In this document: piece after piece, positions 1 through 5,296 of the stretch
How the letters are laid out: every line of letters starts with the position of its first letter
Numbering within the stretch: the stretch's first letter is position 1
NCBI GenBank assembly: GCA_900765105.1
Contig: CAAFQM010000331.1
Coordinates: forward strand, 1 to 5,318
Length of the DNA: 5,318 bases
Origin: an uncultured Faecalibacterium sp.
GTDB taxonomy: Bacteria; Bacillota; Clostridia; Oscillospirales; Ruminococcaceae
Reading direction: 5' to 3'
Made by a program: the position numbers and the translations under genes
Notes under the pieces: generated by a model
The model's database searches: none
Seen by the model: only the letters and a program-made list of their open reading frames with translations
Told to the model about the DNA's origin: nothing

Positions 1-42
1 ACGACACGGCAAACCAGCCGCGGACGGAAAGGATGTACTACA

Positions 43-1464
43 ATGGAACAGAGCGAAAAGACCCTTGATATGATCGTCAATCTCTGCAAGAACCGTGGTT
101 ATGTGTTCCCCGGTTCCGAGATCTACGGCGGTCTGGCCAACAGCTGGGACTACGGCCCGCTGGGCGTCGAGTTCAAGAACAATGTCAAAAAGGCATGGCT
201 GAAGAAATTCGTGCAGGAGAGCCCCTACAATGTGGGTCTGGATGCAGCCATCATCATGAACCCTCAGACCTGGGTGACCACCGGCCATGTCTCCAGCTTC
301 TCGGACCCCCTGCTGGACTGCCGCGCCTGCAAGGCACGCCACCGCGCCGACAAGCTGATCGGCGAGGAGCACCCCGAGGTGAACGTGGACGCCATGAGCT
401 TTGACGAGATGGATGCTTTCATCGCAGAGCATGAGGATATCGTCTGCCCCGTCTGCGGCAAGCACGACTTCACCCCCATCCGCAAGTTCAACCTGATGTT
501 CAAGACCGCCATCGGCGTCACCGAGGACAGCTCTTCCACCTGCTATCTGCGTCCCGAGACCGCGCAGGGCATCTTTGTCAACTTTGCCAACATCCAGCGC
601 ACCACCCGCCGCAAGCTGCCTTTCGGTGTGTGCCAGGTGGGCAAGGCTTTCCGCAACGAGATCACCCCGGGCAACTTCACCTTCCGTACCCGCGAGTTCG
701 AGCAGATGGAGTGTGAGTTCTTCTGCAAGCCCGGCACTGATCTGGACTGGTTTGCTTACTGGAAGGACTACTGCGAGAACTGGCTGCTGAGCCTCGGCAT
801 CAAGAAGGAGCACCTGCGCCTGCGTGACCATGAGCCTGCAGAGCTGGCCTTCTACAGCCGCGCCACCACTGATATCGAGTACGCCTTCCCGTTCACCGAC
901 TGGGGCGAGCTGTGGGGCATTGCCGACCGTACCAACTACGACCTGACCCGCCATCAGGAGGCCTCCGGCAAGAGTCTGGAGTACTTCGACAGCGAGACCA
1001 ACGAGCACTACATCCCCTACGTCATTGAGCCGTCTCTGGGCTGTGACCGTGTGGCTCTGGCCTTCCTGTGCGAAGCCTACGACGAGGAGCACCTGGCCGA
1101 CAGCAAGGGCAAGGAGGATATCCGTACTGTGCTGCATCTGCATCCGGCTCTGGCTCCCTACAAGTGCGCCGTGCTGCCCCTGAGCAAGAAGCTGGGCGAA
1201 AAGGCTATGGAGATCCGCAACGAGCTGAGCAAGTACTTCATGGTGGACTACGACGATACCGGTTCCATCGGCAAGCGCTACCGCCGCGAGGACGAGATCG
1301 GCACCCCGTTCTGCATCACCGTGGACTTTGACACCGTGGGCGACGAGGCCAAGGGCATTGTGGCCGACAACTGCGTCACTGTCCGCGACCGCGACACCAT
1401 GGAGCAGGTGCGTATGCCCATCTCCGAGCTGAAGAGCTACATTGAGAGCAAGATCGAGTTCTAA
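43..1464 (+). CDS. glyS: Glycyl-tRNA synthetase, single-chain dimeric type (class II)
   Basis: Attaches glycine to tRNA-Gly in the cytoplasm using ATP. The 473-residue protein is the usual length for the homodimeric GlyRS, not the alpha2beta2 form. Visible landmarks are the N-terminal GLANSWDYGPLG segment (residues 30-41), two CxxC pairs (C93/C96 and C135/C138) that look like a zinc-binding insertion, class II motif 2 (FRNE at 203-206, then FRTREFEQME at 214-223), the glycine-site stretch ELWGIADRTNYD (289-300) and motif 3 (EPSLGCDR at 329-336). The anticodon-binding domain runs from about 365 to the end, with DDTGSIGKRYRREDEIG at 404-420. The ATG at 43 has an AAGGA ribosome binding site at 29-33, nine bases upstream. 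All 26 arginine codons are CGC or CGT, which fits high expression. Only 42 bases of upstream sequence are present, so a T-box or promoter cannot be judged. The identification is secure; some annotations call this gene type glyQS. Confidence 0.97.
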   Translation: MEQSEKTLDMIVNLCKNRGYVFPGSEIYGGLANSWDYGPLGVEFKNNVKKAWLKKFVQESPYNVGLDAAIIMNPQTWVTTGHVSSFSDPLLDCRACKARHRADKLIGEEHPEVNVDAMSFDEMDAFIAEHEDIVCPVCGKHDFTPIRKFNLMFKTAIGVTEDSSSTCYLRPETAQGIFVNFANIQRTTRRKLPFGVCQVGKAFRNEITPGNFTFRTREFEQMECEFFCKPGTDLDWFAYWKDYCENWLLSLGIKKEHLRLRDHEPAELAFYSRATTDIEYAFPFTDWGELWGIADRTNYDLTRHQEASGKSLEYFDSETNEHYIPYVIEPSLGCDRVALAFLCEAYDEEHLADSKGKEDIRTVLHLHPALAPYKCAVLPLSKKLGEKAMEIRNELSKYFMVDYDDTGSIGKRYRREDEIGTPFCITVDFDTVGDEAKGIVADNCVTVRDRDTMEQVRMPISELKSYIESKIEF

Positions 1465-1477
1465 AAAAGCTTTTTTC

Positions 1478-1510
1478 AGGAGCCGTTCCCGGCGGGGAGC
1501 GGCTCCTTTT
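1478..1510 (+). terminator. Intrinsic terminator after glyS
   Basis: A 13-bp stem pairs 1478-1490 with 1495-1507 around a GGCG loop. It contains one T-G wobble (1486/1499) and otherwise Watson-Crick pairs. A run of four T (1507-1510) follows, the first of which is paired in the stem. The stem begins 13 bases after the glyS stop codon. The stem is strong but the T run is short, so termination may be incomplete. Just upstream, at 1463-1476, is the perfect palindrome A6-GC-T6, which overlaps the stop codon. Confidence 0.85.
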
Positions 1511-1526
1511 GCTGAGAGAGGGCAAA

Positions 1527-1553
1527 AAGGCTTCCCCCAGGGGGGAAGGCTTT
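1527..1553. repeat. Second intergenic hairpin (imperfect inverted repeat)
   Basis: An imperfect inverted repeat pairs AAGGCTTCCCC (1527-1537) with 1542-1553, leaving one bulged G at 1549, one G-T pair and a small CAGG loop. It lies between the glyS terminator and the aminopeptidase ribosome binding site. It is not followed by a proper T run (TTTGATT), so it is a poor terminator. It could be an mRNA-stabilising 5' structure of the aminopeptidase transcript or a copy of a dispersed intergenic repeat. One copy in one window cannot separate these. Confidence 0.5.
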
Positions 1554-1564
1554 GATTCCACCGC

Positions 1565-1570
1565 AGGAGG
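1565..1570 (+). promoter_or_regulatory. Ribosome binding site fixing a GTG start
   Basis: AGGAGG lies seven bases before the GTG at 1578. This decides the aminopeptidase start. The same frame stays open up to a TTG at 1509, but that codon sits in the T run of the glyS terminator and has no ribosome binding site. Confidence 0.85.
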
Positions 1571-1577
1571 TTTTACC

Positions 1578-2819
1578 GTGGAAAACTTTAACGAACTGCT
1601 GAAAAAATATGCCGATTTCATCGTACGGGTTGGGGTGAACCCTCAGCCGGGGCAGACGCTCGTCATCAACTGCCCGCTGGAAGGCGCACCGCTGGCACGG
1701 CTGTGCGTGCGCAGCGCCTATGAGGCCGGGGCGCGGGATGTTCAGGTGAACTGGAACGATGACGCTGTGGCACGCGCCCGGATGGAGCTGGGCAGCGAGG
1801 ATGCCCTGACCGACCTGAAACCGTGGCAGCTGCGGCGGTATCTGGACTACGCCGAGAGCGAGGGCGGCGTCTGCGTGCTGCACCTCATTGCGGACGACCC
1901 GGAACTGTACGCCGGGCTGGACGGCGGAAAGATCAGCCGGGTCAACGCCGCCCGCCGCGCCTTTATGGAGCAGTGGCAGGAATACACCATGAACGACCGG
2001 GTGCAGTGGTCCATTGCCGCTCTGCCCAGCGAACCCTGGGCGAAGAAGATCTTCCCGGAGCTGGACACAGCTGCCGCCATGGAAGCGCTGTGGAAACTGA
2101 TCTTTGATGTCTGCCGTGTCACCGGCGGCGACCCGGTGGGGGAGTGGACTGCGCACATGGAGCGGCTCTCCACCCTGCGGGACAAAATGAACGCGCTGGA
2201 TCTGGAAAGTGTGCATTTTGCCAGCAGCAACGGCACCGACCTGACCGTCGGTCTGGCCGACGGGGCGATCTGGGAGAGCGCCGCCAGCAAAAGCGAGAAG
2301 GGCGTGGTGTTCCTGCCCAACATCCCTACCGAGGAAGTGTTCACCGCGCCCCACAAGGACAAGGTGGAGGGCGTCGTCTACGGCACTAAGCCCTATGTGT
2401 TCAACGGACAGCTCATCAAAAATTTCCATGTCCGGTTCGAACAGGGCCGGGTGGTGGAGCACGGCGCAGCGGAAGGCGCAGACCTGCTGGGGCAGCTGCT
2501 GGACAGCGACGAGGGTGCCCGCAGCATCGGCGAGGTGGCGCTGGTGCCGGCGTCCAGCCCCATCAACCGCAGCGGCAAGCTGTTCTACAGCACGCTGTTT
2601 GACGAAAATGCTGCCTGCCACATTGCGTTCGGTGCCAGCTATCCCGGCACCACAAAGGGCGGCACGGCGCTGACAAAAGAACAGCTGGAAGCCCGGGGCG
2701 TGAACCAGTCCCGCCTGCACGAGGATGTGATGATCGGTGCCGAGGACAGCGAGATCACCGGCAAATGCCGGGACGGCAAAACGGTGCAGCTGTTCAAAAA
2801 TGGCGTCTGGGTGCTGTGA
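1578..2819 (+). CDS. M29-family metallo-aminopeptidase (AmpS/PepS-like)
   Basis: Predicted cytoplasmic exopeptidase that removes N-terminal residues from peptides using a two-metal centre, probably for peptide turnover. The 413-residue length and the pattern match the AmpS/PepS/aminopeptidase T family. The N-terminal domain opens with ENFNELLKKYADFIVRVG. The catalytic half carries the expected ligand positions: NIPTEEVFTAPH (248-259, E252/E253), GEVALVP (318-324, E319), H348 in CHIAFG, Y355 in GASYPG, and H381 with D383 in LHEDVM. From memory, this spacing agrees with that of the Staphylococcus AmpS metal site, so all ligands appear present. No signal peptide or membrane segment is seen. The start is GTG. 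Arginine codons are mostly CGG (14 of 22), unlike glyS, which suggests lower expression. The gap to glyS shows no clear promoter, and no clear terminator follows the stop. The family is certain; substrate preference cannot be read. Confidence 0.94.
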   Translation: MENFNELLKKYADFIVRVGVNPQPGQTLVINCPLEGAPLARLCVRSAYEAGARDVQVNWNDDAVARARMELGSEDALTDLKPWQLRRYLDYAESEGGVCVLHLIADDPELYAGLDGGKISRVNAARRAFMEQWQEYTMNDRVQWSIAALPSEPWAKKIFPELDTAAAMEALWKLIFDVCRVTGGDPVGEWTAHMERLSTLRDKMNALDLESVHFASSNGTDLTVGLADGAIWESAASKSEKGVVFLPNIPTEEVFTAPHKDKVEGVVYGTKPYVFNGQLIKNFHVRFEQGRVVEHGAAEGADLLGQLLDSDEGARSIGEVALVPASSPINRSGKLFYSTLFDENAACHIAFGASYPGTTKGGTALTKEQLEARGVNQSRLHEDVMIGAEDSEITGKCRDGKTVQLFKNGVWVL

Positions 2820-2844
2820 AACAGGCCGGAACACGGCATAAATG

Positions 2845-2864
2845 CGAAATTTTTCTGAAAAATA
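2845..2864 (+). promoter_or_regulatory. AT-rich segment upstream of the rimP promoter
   Basis: An A/T-rich stretch with short A and T runs lies directly upstream of the proposed -35 box, where an UP element would sit. It also contains a 6-bp AT-only inverted repeat (ATTTTT/AAAAAT, 2849-2863). The contrast with the GC-rich coding DNA is clear. A stimulating role on the promoter is inferred from position only. Confidence 0.4.
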
Positions 2865-2866
2865 CC

Positions 2867-2895
2867 TTGCATAATTGCCGGATGTATGGTATATT
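2867..2895 (+). promoter_or_regulatory. Sigma-A-type promoter for the rimP-nusA-infB operon
   Basis: A -35 box TTGCAT (2867-2872) and a -10 box TATATT (2890-2895) are separated by 17 bases, the ideal spacing. The -10 matches five of six consensus positions and the -35 matches three of six, including TTG. Transcription would begin near 2902, giving a leader of about 68 bases before rimP. This is the only well-spaced promoter-like pair I found in the gap. Confidence 0.7.
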
Positions 2896-2920
2896 CTAGT
2901 AGTACGATATAGTTTAACCT

Positions 2921-2948
2921 GAAACGTGGGCCGCAAGGTCCGCGTTTC
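2921..2948 (+). promoter_or_regulatory. rimP leader hairpin, candidate NusA-responsive attenuator
   Basis: A 12-bp stem pairs 2921-2932 with 2937-2948 around a GCAA (GNRA-type) tetraloop, with two G-T wobbles (2927/2942 and 2930/2939). It is followed by the T-rich but interrupted tract TTGTTTGTC and then the rimP ribosome binding site. The stem starts about 20 bases after the predicted transcription start. The shape resembles an intrinsic terminator with a broken U-tract. In B. subtilis the homologous operon is reported to be attenuated by NusA-dependent termination in its leader; assigning that role here is inference. It could instead stabilise the mRNA 5' end. Confidence 0.65.
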
Positions 2949-2969
2949 TTGTTTGTCTGGAGGTTTTTT

Positions 2970-3455
2970 ATGGCGAAGCAGTCTGGCGGCAACACCGCCC
3001 AGAGAGTCGAAACGCTTGTCCGCCCCGTCGTGGAGGGCATGGGTCTGCGCCTGTGGGATGTCGTTTTTGAGAAGGAAGGACCGGACTGGTATCTTCGCGT
3101 TCTCATCGACAAGGACGGCACCATGGACACCGACACCTGTGCGGATGTCTCTCATGCACTGGACCCCATCCTGGATGAGGCAGACCCCATTGATCAGAGC
3201 TATTATCTGGAAGTCGGCAGCCCCGGCCTTGGCCGCAAGCTGACCCGCCCGGAGCACTACGAGACACTGAAGGGCCAGAAGATCCGCGTGAAGCTGATCC
3301 GCCCGGATGCAAGCGGTGTGCGCGAGTTTGCCGGCATTCTGACCGGCCGCGAGGGCAGCACCGTCACGGTGGAGACCGAAAACGGCCCCGTCGCCTTTGA
3401 GGTGAACGCCGCATCCAGTGTGCACCTGTGCGACGACGAAGATCTGTTTGACTGA
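2970..3455 (+). CDS. rimP: Ribosome maturation factor RimP
   Basis: Assists late assembly of the 30S ribosomal subunit. The 161-residue protein is close to the usual length of about 150. It has the N-terminal alpha/beta domain (to about residue 85), with VEGMGLRLWDVVFEKEG at 21-37 and YLRVLIDKDG at 41-50. The family signature LEVGSPGLGRKLTRP follows (80-94, core SPGLGR at 84-89), then an SH3-like C-terminal domain (about 95-157). The tail is acidic (DDEDLFD). The ATG at 2970 is chosen because TGGAGG (2958-2963) lies six bases upstream. An in-frame TTG at 2949 lies immediately after the leader hairpin and has no ribosome binding site. It is the first gene of the operon, and nusA starts 43 bases after it ends. 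Older name: ylxS. Confidence 0.96.
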   Translation: MAKQSGGNTAQRVETLVRPVVEGMGLRLWDVVFEKEGPDWYLRVLIDKDGTMDTDTCADVSHALDPILDEADPIDQSYYLEVGSPGLGRKLTRPEHYETLKGQKIRVKLIRPDASGVREFAGILTGREGSTVTVETENGPVAFEVNAASSVHLCDDEDLFD

Positions 3456-3482
3456 TCGGATTTATAATAGAGAGTAAATTAC

Positions 3483-3488
3483 AGGAGG
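3483..3488 (+). promoter_or_regulatory. nusA ribosome binding site
   Basis: AGGAGG lies ten bases before the nusA ATG, in the short rimP-nusA gap. The spacing is slightly long but the match to the anti-Shine-Dalgarno sequence is full. Confidence 0.8.
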
Positions 3489-3498
3489 AACCCGAAAA

Positions 3499-4605
3499 AT
3501 GGCAGCAGCGAACAACGAATTTTTTGCAGCTCTCACCATGCTGGAGCGTGAGCGCGGCATCTCCGCAGAATACCTGATCGACAAGATCAAGGCTGCGATC
3601 ATCATTGCCGTCAAGAAGAACTATGAGGTCGAAGAAGACCATGTGAAGGTGGACATCGACCCCGAGGCAGGCCGCTTTGATGTGGCCCTGATCCAGGACG
3701 TCGTGGCGGATGAAGACTGGTACGACGAGCACTCTGAGATCGGCATCACCGAGGCACGGAAGCTCCGCGCAAACTATGAGGTCGGCGACCGCATCATCAC
3801 CCCGCTCAAGACCCGCGACTTCGGCCGCATTGCTGCACAGACTGCAAAGCACGTGATCCGTCAGGGCATCCGCGAGGCAGAGCGCAGCCAGCAGCTGAGC
3901 GAGATCCAGTCCCGCGCACATGACATCGTGCAGGCCACCGTTACCCGCGTGGACCCCGAGAAGGGCGTTGTGGCTCTGGATCTGGGCAAGGGCGGCGAGG
4001 CCATTCTGCCCCGCAACGAGCAGGTGCCCGGCGAGACCTATACCGAAGGCCAGACTCTGGATGTCTACATCGTGGATGTGGTCAGCACCGAGCGCGGCCC
4101 CCGCGTCATGATCAGCCGCACCCACCCCGGCCTTGTCAAGCGTCTGTTTGAGCTGGAAGTGCCCGAGATCTTCGACGGCACCGTCGAGGTCAAGGCCATC
4201 AGCCGCGAGGCCGGTGCCCGCACCAAGATGGCTGTCTGGAGCAAGGACGCCAATGTCAACCCCGTTTCCGCCTGCATCGGCGAGCACGGTGCCCGCGTGG
4301 CTGCCGTGGTCGAAAAGCTGGGCGGCGAAAAGATCGATATCGTCAAGTGGAGCGAGGATATCTCCGAGTTCATTTCCGCAGCCCTCAGCCCCGCCAAGGT
4401 GGTCAAGGTGGAACTGCTGCCCGGCGAGACCCGCTCCTGCCGCGTGACCGTGCCCGACCAGCAGCTGAGTCTGGCCATCGGCAACAAGGGCCAGAATGCC
4501 CGTCTGTGCGCCCGCCTGACCGGCTACAACATCGATATCCGCCCCGAGAGCGGCTACTTCGGTGAGGAAGAGCCCAAGAAGGAGACCGAGACCGTCGCCG
4601 AGTAA
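3499..4605 (+). CDS. nusA: Transcription termination/antitermination factor NusA
   Basis: Binds RNA polymerase and nascent RNA and modulates pausing, intrinsic termination and antitermination. At 368 residues it is the short form typical of Gram-positive bacteria, without the acidic repeats found at the C-terminus of the E. coli protein. Domains in order: the N-terminal RNA-polymerase-binding domain (1-~130, ending with GRIAAQTAKHVIRQGIREAE), an S1 domain (~138-204), KH1 with loop GEHG at 261-264, and KH2 with loop GNKG at 328-331. The linker ISRTHPGLVKRLFELEVPEI (205-224) is highly typical. The tail after residue 352 is a short, charged and probably disordered stretch. KH1 reads NVNPVSAC where I recall NVDPVGAC as usual, a small deviation. 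It sits between rimP and ylxR, as is standard, and may control its own operon through the leader hairpin at 2921-2948. Confidence 0.98.
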   Translation: MAAANNEFFAALTMLERERGISAEYLIDKIKAAIIIAVKKNYEVEEDHVKVDIDPEAGRFDVALIQDVVADEDWYDEHSEIGITEARKLRANYEVGDRIITPLKTRDFGRIAAQTAKHVIRQGIREAERSQQLSEIQSRAHDIVQATVTRVDPEKGVVALDLGKGGEAILPRNEQVPGETYTEGQTLDVYIVDVVSTERGPRVMISRTHPGLVKRLFELEVPEIFDGTVEVKAISREAGARTKMAVWSKDANVNPVSACIGEHGARVAAVVEKLGGEKIDIVKWSEDISEFISAALSPAKVVKVELLPGETRSCRVTVPDQQLSLAIGNKGQNARLCARLTGYNIDIRPESGYFGEEEPKKETETVAE

Positions 4606-4638
4606 TTCCGGCGCAGAATGCCAAAGGAGGGAAACCGG

Positions 4639-4935
4639 ATGGCACAGAAAAAGATCCCTGCCCGCCAGTGCATCGGATGCATGACCAGCCGCCCCAAAAA
4701 GGAGCTGGTGCGTGTGGTGCGTGCACCCAGCGGAGAGATCAGCATTGATCTGGTCGGCAAAAAGCCGGGCCGCGGCGCATATCTCTGCCCGAACCCCGAC
4801 TGTCTGACCAAGGCAAAAAAGAAAAAGGCGCTGGAGCGCTGCTTTGAGCAGCCGGTTCCCGCCGAGGTGTACGAGGCTTTGGCCGCGCAGCTGGCCGAAG
4901 CCGCAAAGGAGGCAGCCGATGGCAAAGAAGAATAA
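4639..4935 (+). CDS. ylxR: YlxR/RnpM family RNA-binding protein (DUF448)
   Basis: Small basic nucleic-acid-binding protein. The B. subtilis member has been renamed RnpM after it was found to bind RNase P RNA and modulate RNase P activity in vitro; the same role here is inferred. The 98-residue product has the family's N-terminal PARQCIGCMTSRPKKELVR (7-25), the signature GRGAYLC (44-50) and a lysine-rich helix (KAKKKKALERCF, 58-69). Four cysteines (C11, C14, C50, C55) are placed as if they could form a metal site. The C-terminal part (about 72-98) is alanine- and glutamate-rich and helical. The ATG at 4639 is preceded by AAAGGAGG (4623-4630) at eight bases. The in-frame ATG at 4618 lies upstream of that site and is unlikely. 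The last 17 bases overlap ylxQ. Confidence 0.93.
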   Translation: MAQKKIPARQCIGCMTSRPKKELVRVVRAPSGEISIDLVGKKPGRGAYLCPNPDCLTKAKKKKALERCFEQPVPAEVYEALAAQLAEAAKEAADGKEE

Positions 4936-5296
4936 CACCCCCGCAAAACCCAAGCTGCCCCCGGAAGAGGCACTGTATCAGGCGCTGAGCCTGTGCCGCA
5001 AGGCAGGTGCCCTGACCATGGGCTTTGACGCGGTGGAAGATGCCTGCGTCAAGGGCAAGGCATGGCTGGTGATGACGGCAAGTGACGCCAGTGCCAAGAC
5101 CGTGCAGCGGCTGAACTACTCTGTTGGCGATCTGGTGGATGTGATCACCATGCCGCTGACGCAGGATAAGCTGGCCGACATCAGCCGCAAGCCTGTGGCT
5201 GTTTATGCGGTGACCGACCGCAACCTCGCAAAGCTCTGCTTCGACCGCCTGTCGGACTGCGGAGCAATCAAAAATGAGGAGGATATGAGCGAATGA
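4919..5296 (+). CDS. ylxQ: YlxQ, L7Ae-family (kink-turn-binding) ribosomal-protein-like
   Basis: Member of the L7Ae/L30e/S12e family, whose members bind kink-turn RNA; the bacterial YlxQ role is still poorly defined. The 125-residue product has one L7Ae domain (about 17-112). It includes LCRKAGALTMGFDAVEDACVKGKAWLVMTASDASAKT-like sequence (key parts: LCRKAG at 25-30, GFDAVEDA at 35-42, ASDASAKT at 54-61) and the strand VAVYAVTD (93-100). A 16-residue lysine/proline-rich N-terminal extension precedes the domain. The ATG at 4919 has AAAGGAGG (4905-4912) six bases upstream, inside the end of ylxR, and the reading frames overlap by 17 bases, suggesting coupled translation. Its TGA stop shares bases with the infB start. 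The frame is also open upstream to 4844, but no ribosome binding site supports an earlier start. Confidence 0.92.
   Translation: MAKKNNTPAKPKLPPEEALYQALSLCRKAGALTMGFDAVEDACVKGKAWLVMTASDASAKTVQRLNYSVGDLVDVITMPLTQDKLADISRKPVAVYAVTDRNLAKLCFDRLSDCGAIKNEEDMSE
5276..5282 (+). promoter_or_regulatory. infB ribosome binding site inside ylxQ
   Basis: GAGGAGG lies ten bases before the infB ATG and within the last codons of ylxQ. A nearer ATG at 5285 is in the ylxQ frame and reaches its stop after three codons, so it is not a gene start. Confidence 0.75.

Noticed and set aside
1..42. Possible T-box or riboswitch remnant before glyS.
   Set aside because: Only 42 bases are available and no T-box sequence or terminator hairpin is visible in them; only the ribosome binding site can be supported.
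1509..1577. Upstream TTG start adding 23 residues to the aminopeptidase.
   Set aside because: The TTG lies in the T run of the glyS terminator and has no ribosome binding site. The added residues are encoded by the second hairpin, and the GTG start with AGGAGG gives the expected family length.
2849..2863. AT-only inverted repeat as a terminator of the aminopeptidase transcript.
   Set aside because: Six A-T pairs with a three-base loop and no following T run are too weak. The stretch is better explained as the AT-rich segment upstream of the rimP promoter.
1476..3425. A 649-codon open frame on the minus strand spanning the aminopeptidase, the gap and most of rimP.
   Set aside because: It is antisense to two confidently identified genes and crosses the rimP promoter and leader hairpin. 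Its translation is low-complexity and resembles no family I know. Long antisense frames are expected in GC-rich DNA with strong third-position bias.
3448..3468. TTGACT and TATAAT read together as one strong promoter.
   Set aside because: The spacer is only nine bases, far from the 16-18 needed by a sigma-A holoenzyme. Only the -10 hexamer alone was kept as a weak finding.
4618..4638. Upstream ATG start for ylxR.
   Set aside because: It would place the strong AAAGGAGG site inside the coding region, and there is no comparable site before 4618. The start at 4639 matches the family N-terminus.
3364..4953. A 529-codon open frame on the minus strand opposite nusA and ylxR.
   Set aside because: The translation is rich in Gly, Ala, Leu, Asp and His, as expected from reading the codon-biased nusA strand backwards. 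There is no family motif, and nusA on the + strand is certain.
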